A model generated the notes under the pieces. That model saw only the letters and a program-made list of their open reading frames with translations. It did no database searches and was not told where the DNA came from. Below, piece after piece: positions 55,181 to 64,000 of a stretch of 64,000 nt of DNA. The position numbers and the translations under genes are program-made. The first letter of the stretch is position 1. Each line of letters begins with the position of its first letter. Origin of the DNA: Liopterus haemorrhoidalis (lineage: Eukaryota > Arthropoda > Insecta > Coleoptera > Dytiscidae); the NCBI GenBank assembly GCA_963971575.1, contig OZ020616.1:9409934-9473933 (forward strand), in the 5' to 3' direction.

Positions 55181-55411
55181 CAATTTTTAGTGATATGCGG
55201 TTGGCAGTCTTGAGTTGCGCATAATCTCCTCTGTAACCACATGTACTTGGATTGTTGGTATCCCGTTTAGTTTTCGTGTAATTGTTATTTGAGTGCAACG
55301 TGTTTAAGTGTTAGTGGCGATTCTTGAAAAGTGCGATTTTCTGGAGCAACGATGCAAAGTAAAATTTTGCGTGAGACTGGAGAAAACTTTCATAGAAACG
55401 TTTCAATTTTT

Positions 55412-55458
55412 AGGGTTTTGTAGGTATGACCAAAAAACCCTTATACCGTCATTTTGTC

Positions 55459-55500
<42 letters not shown>

Positions 55501-56485
55501 TCGGTAAAAATTGTAGCCAAACGGCTAAACCTAGAGAGTTGAAATTTGGCATGCTTATACAACTCTTTGACCCGCACATAGGAAAAATACTAAAACATCT
55601 AAAAAACATATCCCCCTAAAAATATAAACAAATATGTGCTCAACGAAAAATAAAATATTTTTTTAAAATTCTGAGTAGGGTATCAAATGAAAGCCCTTAG
55701 TACGTGGATTAACGATCAAAATTTTATTTTGCAAAATAAATTATATTGACGCGATTTTTGTCAAAATTGTGCAAAAAAATTTTTGTCCCACACCCTGTAG
55801 CCCAGATGGTTTAAACTAAAAATCTGAAAAAAATTCTAAGTAATGTACATTGGTGTGAACCGGAATAGTACAACAGGAATTTTTGATCAGATTATGTTTT
55901 CGGAAAATAATGCATTTTTTGTGTTTTTAACCAAAATATGTTAAATATTTAATTCGTTATGTAACCAAGTTGATACGTCACCGCTCATAGCTATGTGCGT
56001 TTAGTCATTGGTTTTCTAATTTGTCAAGCAGGTAACTTGCAAACTAGGGTTCGAATCCTGTCAATTTTAATTTTTTTGTTTTTTTTTTTTGCAGTTTTCA
56101 TTTGTTTAAATTATTTTGTCAAAATTCTAGTTATATTTTGGTAAATGTTGCATTTAATTTTTAAAAGCGTAAATTTAATAACCAGTGGGAAGTGTTGAAA
56201 TTATAATTTAATTCTGTTTGATGTATACGAATCAGAGGGCGGGGCTAATGATTTAAGCAACCAATAGAAGCCATAGGCGCAATTTTCAAAATCTTAATGA
56301 ACCTTGCTATGTAAAAAAAAAATACTGCACATATTTAGAAACTTAAATAATGGTATTAGGCATTCGAATTAAAATTCATAAAAAATATTTGAACATAAAA
56401 TTTGTTTTGGCATCCCAAATAATCATCATTCAGTTATTAAATACCTGCAAAACCCTGAAATGTGTGAAAATTCACACTTCACATA
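55412..56485 (+). repeat. Family Z repeat, copy F (full length)
   Basis: Inserted in the mariner frame at a T6 tract (codons TTT CAA TTT TTT AAA). AGGG end at 55412, ACTTCACATA end at 56485. Eight or more GTCT units at 55460. Cassette at 55995-56060. Confidence 0.9.
55995..56060 (+). other. tRNA-like cassette of Z copy F
   Basis: TGTGCGTTTAGTCATTGGTT stands at the A-box position and AGGGTTCGAATCCTGTC at the B-box position, followed by T-runs. The B-box side resembles copy A, the A-box side does not. Confidence 0.45.
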
Positions 56486-57211
56486 AATTTTTTAAACAAA
56501 CTTACGGAGTTGCTCTTTGTCGTACACAATGTTACGAATGGTTTTCACGATTTAAATGAGAAAGCCAATGACGATGAAGCCGTCATTGGTTTGTTCAAGG
56601 AGTTGACGGCAAATGTCCACTCGATTATTTTTCTGTTCTTCGGTCATCAAACGAGGAACAAATTTTGCTGCAACTCGATGCATGTTCAATTTTTTAGTCA
56701 AAATTTCATGGCATGACCCAGTTGATATACTAACTTCTTCAATCGGCGATTTGCACTCACCAGATCATTGCTTTTCTGAACGTGGGAGTCATCAGTTGAA
56801 GTCAAAGGCCTCTTTTAATTCGGAAAACCATTCGTAACATTGCGGACGACTCAGAGCATCTTCATAAACTTGTTTAAAAAGTTGAAACGTTTCTGTGAAA
56901 ATATTCCCCAGTTTCACGCAAAATTTTAAGTTGTATCGTTGCTCCAGAAAATCGCACATTTCAAAAATCACCACTAAAACTTGCTCTCAAATAACAATAT
57001 CACGATAACCAAACGAGATATCAACAATCCAAGAACATTTGCGTACAGAGGAGGTTATGCGTAATGCTATCAACCGCATATCACTAAAAATCCCCGTTGT
57101 AAATACATTAAATTTGTTCTTAGATAAACTGAAAATTATAATGAAGAATGTCGAATTTCAAAGCATGGGGAAGGATAAAATGCAAGAGGTTTTCCTTTGT
57201 CACTCACACAG

Positions 57212-57367
57212 GTGTTGAAAACAAATTTTGTTTGTGTTTTTTCTGGCGCATACATGACATCTTACAAAATATCTCCAGACCGGTCGACTCACATGCTAGT
57301 CAGACATTCTCAGACCATATTACGATATCAAGACTATCATATACCGAATGAAAATATTTGCCAACAA
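57212..57367 (+). CDS. Candidate internal host exon (unassigned)
   Basis: A pyrimidine-rich stretch TTTTCCTTTGTCACTCACACAG precedes 57212, and CAA|GTAAGC follows 57367; both are strong splice-site matches. The 156 bp between them are open in one frame (52 codons), with VLKTNFVCVFSGAYMTSYKI, SPDRSTHMLVRHSQTILRYQ and DYHIPNENICQQ. Exon length is a multiple of three. I do not recognise the protein family. A chance occurrence, or an exon of an unknown element, is possible. Confidence 0.4.
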
Positions 57368-57544
57368 GTAAGCTCTAGCGGGTGGCTCTTTAAATCACCA
57401 AAAATATTTGTTTTATTAAATTTTTGTTGAGCCATGACTTTCACAGTCTTGAAGATTAAATGTGCTACATTTGATCCAGATCAGAGCCTGGAAGTTAATA
57501 GAGAATAAACAGAGAGACAATCGTTTTTATATATAGGTATATCA

Positions 57545-57720
57545 AAATAGAACACGATTTTTTCCGAAAACAGGATGTGTGAGCAAGCTGGGAAAATAAT
57601 TGAACCAAAGTTTACCCAAAGAATCAGACCGTAGTGCTGAAAATTCCTGGAACAAACTAGACGTACAGGACAAATACGTCGCGTTTTCTAGAAAAATCGT
57701 GTACCCTCTATATTGATAAA
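57545..57720. repeat. Dispersed inverted repeat
   Basis: AACACGATTTTTTCCGAAAAC near the left is mirrored by GCGTTTTCTAGAAAAATCGTGT near the right. Aligns with 5405-5580. A MITE-like origin is likely, but its outer limits are unclear. Confidence 0.5.
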
Positions 57721-57913
57721 CCCTGTATAAGATTTTAAGTATTGTATGACAAACTTGTGAGAACTGTGGTATTAACCTTGCCCTTAGAGAATTTATTCTT
57801 GATTTTATACGAGCGTACTCCAATTGTTGAAAACTGGCGGCAAACCAGCGGTTCTTGACAGCGCATCAATGTGTCGCGGCACACCAGTTTGTAATCTCTG
57901 GGTTATGCTTATA

Positions 57914-59221
57914 CAAGGTGTCTCAAAAGAAATTTTATATTTATTTAGCTTACTGCGTGAACGCAACGTATCCGAGGGGCGCGGGGGTTATGTCAATCGG
58001 TAGCCTGGCTCTTGGGAATTTAGTCGCTATGGAGCGTTTCTCGGGAGCAAACCGCGCGTTATTCGTGCGAGAGTTTTACAAAAACGGTGATTCGGTGACT
58101 GTAGCGCGTAGAAAATTCTGCAGTATTCGAGGTTTTCGCCATTTAAATGATGCGCCAAGCATTCCTCTCATTCGACATTGGGTTAAAAAGTTTGAAGAGA
58201 CTAATACAACGCTGGATAAATCAAAATCCGGGCGACCTAGGTCATCAAGAACGGTAGAAAACGTGGAGAATGTTAATCAGTCTGTTCGTGACGACCCGAA
58301 CCTTTCAATTCGGAAGCGCGCAAGTGCTTTAAATGTGCATAGATCATCATTACATCGCATTATGCACAAAGACCTAAAGCTGCACCCCTACACAATTCAA
58401 TTGGTGCAAGAATTAAAGCCCCAAGATGCCAGTCAGAGACTTAATTTCGTAAATCAGGTGATTGAGCGATTTTCAACGTTTACCAACATTTTGTTTTCGG
58501 ATGAAGCTCATTTTCATCTTAATGGCCACGTAAATAAGCAGAACTGCCGCTACTGGAGTGCAACGAATCCGAAACGCAAACATCATAAACCCCTACATTC
58601 GCCTAAAGTGACCGTATGGGCTGCGATGTCGGCGCGAGGAATTATCGGCCCTTACTTTTTTGAAGACGAAAGGGGGCGTGCAGTTACAGTGAATTCAGAG
58701 CGTTATGTGGAGATGTTAGACAACTTCTTGGTACCTGAACTGCAAAACTTTCCTGGCTATAACCAAAGAACATGGTTCCAACAGGACGGAGCAACTTCAC
58801 ACGTCCAATATGTCTCTGCCACGTGTTCGTGAAATTTTCTCAGGCAAATTGATCTCCCAGAGAGGTGACATAAATTGGCCTCCCCGCAGTTCAGATTTAA
58901 CCCCTATGGACTTTTTCCTATGGGGTTATCTTAAATCTAAAGTTTACGCCAATAAACCGACTTCACTGGCGCATTTGAAAGAAAATATTCGTCACGAAAT
59001 GGTAGCCATCCCTGAGTTTACCTGCCGAGACGTCATAAGTAATTTTACTGTTCGATTAAATGAGTGCCGAGAACGCGAGGGTCTACATTTAGACGATATT
59101 ATTTTTAAGAAATAAATCCCCAAAAAGTGTATTTTAATAATTAATAAACATTTTTTCTATATACGGCTTACTTTTTTTTTAATCGATCCACTAAATATAA
59201 AATTTCTTTTGAGACACCTTG
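57914..59221 (+). mobile_element. DD41D mariner copy 3, 1308 bp, nearly intact
   Basis: CAAGGTGTCTCAAAAGAAAT and its complement end the element over about 30 bp. TA flanks both (57912-57913, 59222-59223). It encodes one transposase gene and little else. It is the reference copy for those at 32775 and 42503. Confidence 0.92.
57990..59115 (+). pseudogene. DD41D mariner-type transposase, one frameshift
   Basis: The protein would bind the element's ends and move it by cut and paste. ATG 57990 (MSIGSLALGN) or ATG 58029 (MERFSGANRALFVREFYKNG) are possible starts; the second fits family N-termini better. Order: helix-turn-helix, GRPRSSR hook-like segment, second helix-turn-helix (LSIRKRASALNVHRSSLHRI), D1 in LFSDEAHFHLNG (~58500), D2 in WFQQDGATSH (~58785), D3 in SDLTPMDFFLWGYLK (~58910). 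Spacing D2-D3 is 41 residues, as in the rosa-type DD41D group. Loss of an AC pair at 58799-58801 relative to the 42.5-kb copy shifts the frame right after D2. No other lesion was seen. Confidence 0.9.
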
Positions 59222-59223
59222 TA

Positions 59224-59733
59224 TTGTTGCAATAGTCTTAAATGATAATTGATATAAAATCTGATATACATAAATTATTAATAAGTTTTCATTTTGTTGA
59301 TAATTATTATTAACAGTGTAAACAAATCTATAAATCATAATAGTATGTTATATGGTTTCTGTGAAGGCAAAACTGATCAACGCCTATGTAATGGATGCAT
59401 CTGTCATAATAGAATACTATAAATTACTTCGCCGCTAAATGTTAAATGTCATATAACAACGCAGAGTTCTGAACGAAGTTTTTATATATTTTATATTAAT
59501 TTAATTTGTTGTACGAGTATTACGAGATATAATGGGTATTCAAAATAATAAAACAATAAAAGTAACGTTTTATTTCAAACATAAAAAAATGTTTTTATCA
59601 GGAAGTTTAGAAAATGGAAACAGAACATACTTATATCATTTGAGATAATTATTAATATTGTAGAGTTGGAGGTGTCCGTAAATAAGCTATTGTGGAAGGG
59701 TTGTACAGGTTGCGGACATAAATAATGCAACTA
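59224..59733. other. Gene-free stretch
   Basis: AT-rich, no recognised feature. Confidence 0.4.
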
Positions 59734-59861
59734 GATACAGCTGACCAGCTAGGAAATATTTTATTTCCTTATGATGTTGACTAGCTGACAGCTAATGATG
59801 TTAACTTAGTAAATCAGCTCGTATGAAGAAATAAAATATTTTGAAACTGATCAGCTGTATC
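59734..59861. mobile_element. MITE, 128 bp
   Basis: GATACAGCTGACCAGCTAGG...TATTTTATTTC is mirrored by GAAATAAAATATTTTGAAAC TGATCAGCTGTATC at the right. Arms of ~35 bp with several mismatches. No clear duplication. Confidence 0.65.
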
Positions 59862-60006
59862 AAATTCTTCAGTGATTACATTGCTATATAATAAAACACT
59901 ATGTAGTTACTAGGGTTCCGACGAGTAGTTTGGTCTTATTCGGTATTCGGCATATCCAGGACCAAATTCTCTATTCCGCCGAATGGAATTCGGCGTAATG
60001 GAACAA

Positions 60007-60510
60007 TTATAAGTCGTTCAAATTCAACTCTTCCCCGATCATTCTGACTGTCAACCGACGATCCGAAGGCACAAAATCCCGGATTCTGTCGATATTTCCA
60101 TCGGTTCTTGAAGATGAAGGCCTTCCACTGCGTGATTCATCTTCAATCAACTCTCTTTCTTCTGAAAATGCTTTAAACCACCAAAAAACCTGGGTCCTTG
60201 ACAAAACACTGTCTCCGTAGGCCTGCTGAAGTTTTTCAAAAGTTTCCGTTGCACTGTGCCCAAGCCTGAAGCAAAATCTGACAGCACACCGTTGCTCGAA
60301 ATGAATGTCACTCATTTTTAGAACGCACTAGAAAAAACTGTTTCACGAAAAAAATCGCTATGGACAACAAAATTACTCTAGCGAGTTCAAACTCGTACTA
60401 AGCGCGTATCATATGTTTACCTACAGCCCCTCCAAGTCCCGCGTCCCAAATGTTGCCAGATCAAAAGCTATGTTGCCAGTCCGGTTACTTAATTTACACA
60501 CCTCATATAC
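60007..60510 (-). pseudogene. Mariner 5' half with N-terminal transposase
   Basis: The right end TTACTTAATTTACACACCTC followed by ATA/TA is a mariner inverted terminal repeat. On the minus strand an ATG at 60315 opens 102 codons: MSDIHFEQRCAVRFCFRLGH, TETFEKLQQAYGDSVLSRTQ, FWWFKAFSEERELIEDESRS, GRPSSSR, then VPSDRRLTVRMIGEELNLND and a stop. This is the DNA-binding half; the catalytic half is missing. The family differs from the other mariners in the window. Confidence 0.8.
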
Positions 60511-60639
60511 TATCGCAGTGTTATAAGCAGTAAATTTGCTGGTATTTATTTCGATTTGTAGCTGGTTCCAATTCGTTCTCTATTTTGTGTAACAGGGATG
60601 TACATGTTTCATTATTGCTTCTAAATCTTATTTTTTTTT

Positions 60640-61330
60640 TTTTTGAATTTAACGTGTTTCACCTTATTAGGTATTAGCACTTAGATCAATTATGTATAAT
60701 TCATATTCTTAAGATTATAAAATAACAGTAACATACATATAACAATGATAGATATAAACATGTACCAGTAATAACATATTAATACAATCATAATCTATTT
60801 ATTAGTTCTGTATCTAGAAGAAATGATAAAAGTTTTGGGATATTACTGTCGTCCAGTATTGCTTTGAGTTGGGTAGGTAGTTGATGTTTATTCCGTTCCA
60901 GCTGGTATTTTTGACAGTGTATTAAGATGTGCTCTACACTTAATTCTGTATTACATTCTTCGCAGATGGTTGGATCAGTTCTTTTAAAAAGAAAGTCGTG
61001 CGTTATTCTCGTGTGGCCAATCTTCAATCTTGTTAAGACTATTTGGTCTCGCCGTCTTCCAGTTACTGGCTGCCATTTTATAATTGTGTCCTGGATTTTC
61101 CGGAGCTTATTTGAGGTTATCGCTTTCCATTGTAGTATCAATTTTTCTCTTACAGCAGTTTTTATCTGGGATTTAAGGTCGTATACCTGGACTGGTACTT
61201 TGGTTACTGCGAGATTAGTAGCTTCTTTGGCAGCAACATCAGCCTGTTCGTTTCCAGTGATGCCAGTATGTGATGGTATCCATATGAAAATAAGTTCCAG
61301 GTTTCTTTGGGAGAGGCGGAACAAAAGGTA
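60640..61330 (-). mobile_element. 5'-truncated Jockey/I-like LINE with poly(A) tail
   Basis: The minus-strand ORF (61324 to 60788) is followed by a ~140-bp AT-rich 3' UTR and A14 at ~60630-60643. It lies between the mariner half at 60007-60510 and the isolated mariner end at 61558. Confidence 0.7.
60788..61324 (-). pseudogene. LINE RNase H / C-terminal ORF fragment
   Basis: 178 codons without a stop. FIWIPSHTGITGNEQADVAA is the last RNase H motif (WxPSHxGIxGNExAD, with its catalytic aspartate). Then a basic linker, TRLKIGHTRITHDFLFKRTD, the zinc-knuckle-like CEECNTELSVEHILIHCQKY and a short tail to the stop at 60788. In intact LINEs this lies downstream of RT in ORF2 and removes RNA from the RNA-DNA hybrid. 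RT and endonuclease are missing through 5' truncation. Confidence 0.85.
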
Positions 61331-61557
61331 AATGTTATTTTAAAATCTAGATCATCGTAGTTGTCAAATGTTGATCATAGGTTGGTCGTTATAATTATCC
61401 GAACTTAATATAAATTCGTTAAACATAAGCAGTAATTTCATTTTAATAATCAAATATTATCGTATATTATCTATCTAAAAACAAATTAAATGTGTACTTT
61501 GATTGTTCTAATAAAGTCTATTTTTAAAAATATAATAAATGTTTCCTTTTTCCTTCA
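61331..61557. other. AT-rich spacer
   Basis: Nothing recognised. Confidence 0.4.
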
Positions 61558-61690
61558 GTACGAGTTCAAACTCGTACTGAAGGCATATCACATGTTCGCC
61601 TGCCGCCCCTCCTAGTCCCGCGTACCAAATGTTGCCACATCAAACGCTATGTTGCCAATCCGCTTACTTAATTTACACACCTCGTATGGT
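61558..61690 (-). mobile_element. Isolated mariner end
   Basis: About 130 bp match 60377-60510 (GAGTTCAAACTCGTACT..., ATGTTGCCA, TTAATTTACACACCTCGTAT) at roughly 85% by eye, in the same orientation. No coding DNA remains. Confidence 0.75.
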
Positions 61691-62186
61691 CTGCCTCAGA
61701 CGCCTAAATTATTCGGCACGGCCCTGGTTGGTATTGTGACACATATACACCAATGAGCATTGTTAGCCATAGTAAAATGCATGTCATTTTGCACTTAGAA
61801 AATTGCAGTACAATTTACAGGTGTTATAATTCATGTTTTTAAACAAACACATCTAAATATTTGTATAAAAGGCTCGTAATAAATAATAATTATTATTAAA
61901 TGTTCCCGTCGCTGTAAACAACACAGTAGATATTATCTGCATCACGTTGTAAATTCTAGTTTATCTGCAGCGCTAAAACTCTATTTTACCAACACAACTA
62001 CTTCATAAACTTTAAATACAGTCCTATCAGCTCCCTTGATAAATTATATTTTCTTACCAAGAAAGCAGTTTCAACGATAATGTGTCAGCTACCACTTGTA
62101 TTGCTTTATTTTGATATAAAATTAAAGATTTTAATCAAATTAAATTTATAAGATCTCAGAAATGGGCAAATCTAACATAATAGATA
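61691..62186. other. Gene-free stretch
   Basis: No coding frame. CGGCACGGCCCTGG at ~61716-61729 resembles a hAT right end but lacks a partner. Confidence 0.35.
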
Positions 62187-63700
62187 ATAATAATAATAAT
62201 AATAATAATAATTTATTGATCCAGTAGATTACATATAAGTAATATTGGATAAGTCATTTTACAAATTGTCAATAATTAATATCACTAACACAGTCAAAAT
62301 TTTAAAAATTAGATCGTAAATATAAATCATATAAAAGTATAAATCTATAGATAATAAATTACAATATTTATGTTCGTCAATTTACAAATTAAATAAATAA
62401 ATAATTTACAAAGTAAATAAATAAATAATTAACAACTTAAATAAGTCAGTTCAATTCTTAAATAAGTGTGTTTACTTATTGTTGCTGCATAAGATACTCA
62501 TTTAGATTATAAAAACACTTACTGATTAAAAATTTAACTATCCTTTTCTTAAATAGCGGCAAGGTTGTACTATCTTTGATGTGTGAAGGTAGTTTATTAT
62601 ACATTTTTTTCATTAGTATATTTGGATTTTGTGCCGTTTTTGTAAATCTAACTGTTTGAATTTCTAAATTAGTGTTTTGTCTAGTATTATATGTATGTAT
62701 ATCTGAACGCTTCTCGAAAACTGATAAGTTTTGTTGTACATGAAGAGTGGCCTGGTATATATACATACACGGTAATGGTAAGATATTTAGCTCTCTAAAA
62801 ATAGGAACACAAGAGGTTCTACGGCAGCACCCAACCATATTTCTAATGATTCTTTTCTGCATTTTAAATAATCTATTGAACTCTGAACTTGTGCCCCAGC
62901 ATAATAAACCATATGACAAAATGGAATAAATGTGACCAAAGTAATACGCTCTGACTACATCTTTACTACAACATTTTGCAAGGTGTTTTACTTTCCAGCA
63001 TTCCTGGGATATTCTCTTGCAAAGATTATTTATATGTACATCCCAGTTCAGGCACTCGTCTATATAAATTCCCAGTATTTTGGTAGACTGGACTTGTTCA
63101 ATCGATTTATTTATCTTATTTAATTGACTTGTGTCACGTTCTTTTTTACGTTTAGTAAATGTAATAAAGTTACATTTACTTTCATTAATAATTAGATCAT
63201 TTGCCACAAGCCAATCGTACATAATTTTAAGATCATTGTTAATCTTTTGAACAAGATTCAATCAGAATCAGAGCCCATTATCGTGGTGTCGTCAGCGAAG
63301 GCTACAAATTCTGAGCTCAGAGTATCCCCCGCAATGTCATTTACATATAAAATATACAGAAGTGGCCCAAGTACACTTCCTTGCGGTACACCTTGATCTA
63401 CTGGTAAATAACTTGATTTTATATTACCTATTTGCACATATTGCATCTTATTATCCAAATATGACAAGAACCAATCATAAGCCTTGCCGCGAAGTCCCAA
63501 CATTTCAAGTTTTCTTAGAAGAATCTTATGATTGACCCTGTCAAAAGCCTTTGACAAATCCAGAAACAATGCTAGGATATGTTGATTTTTATCCAAATTT
63601 TTATAAATGAAATCTAGCATTTGTAAAAGCGCAGTTGTTGTTGATCTCCCCTTTCTAAAGATCAAAAAGTTATCAAAAATAGACAAAAAGATCACAAAAG
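62187..63700 (-). mobile_element. 5'-truncated CR1/Jockey-like LINE
   Basis: The minus-strand RT ORF (63695-62476) is followed by a 3' UTR that ends in ATCAATAAATTATTATT... at 62187-62215, a trinucleotide microsatellite tail of the kind CR1-type LINEs have. The 5' end is lost near 63700. No target duplication could be recognised. Confidence 0.75.
62476..63695 (-). pseudogene. LINE reverse transcriptase, C-terminal two-thirds
   Basis: From 63695: FRKGRSTTTALLQMLDFI, motif A ALFLDLSKAFDRVNHKILLR, MLGLRGKAYDWFLSYL, motif B DQGVPQGSVLGPLLYILYVN, motif C FVAFADDTTIM with the catalytic DD. A one-base frameshift at ~63258 then leads into NDLIINESKCNFITF, KILGIYIDECLNWDVHINNL, YGLLCWGTSS and the basic tail IKDSTTLPLFKKRIVKFL. 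All RT catalytic residues are present. The endonuclease and first RT blocks are absent. Apart from the frameshift the frame is clean, so it is a fairly young copy. Confidence 0.85.
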
Positions 63701-64000
63701 TTTCATGTTGTGATTATTCGACGATTTGTAAACTTGGCACGTTTACATTACGCTAGTAAATTGGCTAGTAGCAAGTCTCCTAGTGACAAAGATAGCTACT
63801 ATCCTAATATATACGCTTGAGATTGAACTATCCCTAGTACTGGCGCTAGTAACTGCGATAGGATAATAGCAACCGGGATAGTTACTATTCCTCTGCCTCC
63901 CACACTACCACATTTTTCATTGATCGGAGTTCTCTTTTGTGTACTAGACCAAAGTAAACAGTAGATGCAGAGTTTTTTTTTTTTAAGCACAGAACTGGAC
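63701..64000. other. Trailing gene-free DNA
   Basis: 63735-63860 has repeated CTAGTA/TAGTAAC words and CACGTTTACATTACGCTAGT, which resembles a PIF/Harbinger MITE end. The window stops before any partner end. Confidence 0.35.

Larger units (their letters stand above)
55182..57095. pseudogene. Palindromic mariner remnant, interrupted by Z copy F
   Basis: Left arm (plus strand, 55182-55411 and 56486-56570): CKVKFCVRLEKTFIETFQF | FKQTYGVALCRTQCYEWFSR, the N-terminal helix-turn-helix part of an irritans-type mariner transposase. Right arm (minus strand, 57095 to 56582) repeats the same start (FCVKLGNIFTETFQLFKQVY) and continues to NMHRVAAKFVPRL and CRQLLEQTNDG. The arms meet at a short palindrome (56565-56589). 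Both arms have stops; no catalytic residues remain. Confidence 0.75.

Overview
The window looks like intergenic or intronic DNA from a repeat-rich animal genome, most likely an insect or another arthropod. It is AT-rich, shows no bacterial gene organisation, and is packed with element types common in arthropods: mariner and Tc1 transposons, hAT and PIF/Harbinger-like MITEs, RTE/CR1/Jockey-like LINEs, Penelope-like hammerhead retroposons and a solo LTR. I could not place it to order. No host protein-coding gene was recognised. Two short stretches (32.12-32.25 kb and 57.21-57.37 kb) have open frames bounded by good splice-site matches and are the only candidates for host exons.

Layout. 0-9 kb: a mariner relic, two hAT MITEs (one nested in a LINE tail), a palindromic hammerhead element, a Tc1/mariner-superfamily element whose transposase gene is split by a second hammerhead element, and a complete but decayed Tc1 element. 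9-19 kb: a ~120-bp tandem array, PIF-like elements, an 89-bp satellite inside an element with TTTATCGA-rich ends, and a 1.1-kb hAT-like element. 19-25 kb: two copies of a ~1.05-kb repeat (here 'family Z'), a third hammerhead-type element and a 5'-truncated RTE LINE. 25-38 kb: MITEs, Z copy B, LINE fragments, a DD41D mariner and a candidate exon. 38-46 kb: a solo LTR, a perfect 115-bp hairpin, a large palindrome carrying a 450-bp (GACGGACA)n array, a deleted mariner inside a LINE ORF, and an 'X-family' element hit by a MITE and a LINE. 46-57 kb: a five-unit tandem repeat, Z copies D, G, E and F, a 1.66-kb inverted-repeat element nested in an X element, and a palindromic mariner. 57-64 kb: a nearly intact DD41D mariner, more mariner ends and two LINE 3' halves.

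Three systems deserve attention. (1) Small retroposons carry hammerhead ribozyme cores; three retain a consensus core, each with a self-complementary ACGU at stem III and different but still pairing stems I and II. (2) Family Z has conserved flanks around a central tRNA-like A-box/B-box cassette that differs from copy to copy and is followed by T-runs. (3) The X and Y families share halves, recombine, form long palindromes and carry a microsatellite at the same internal place. Several insertions are documented by paralogous empty sites inside the window. All coordinates, alignments and folds come from reading by eye and would need software confirmation.
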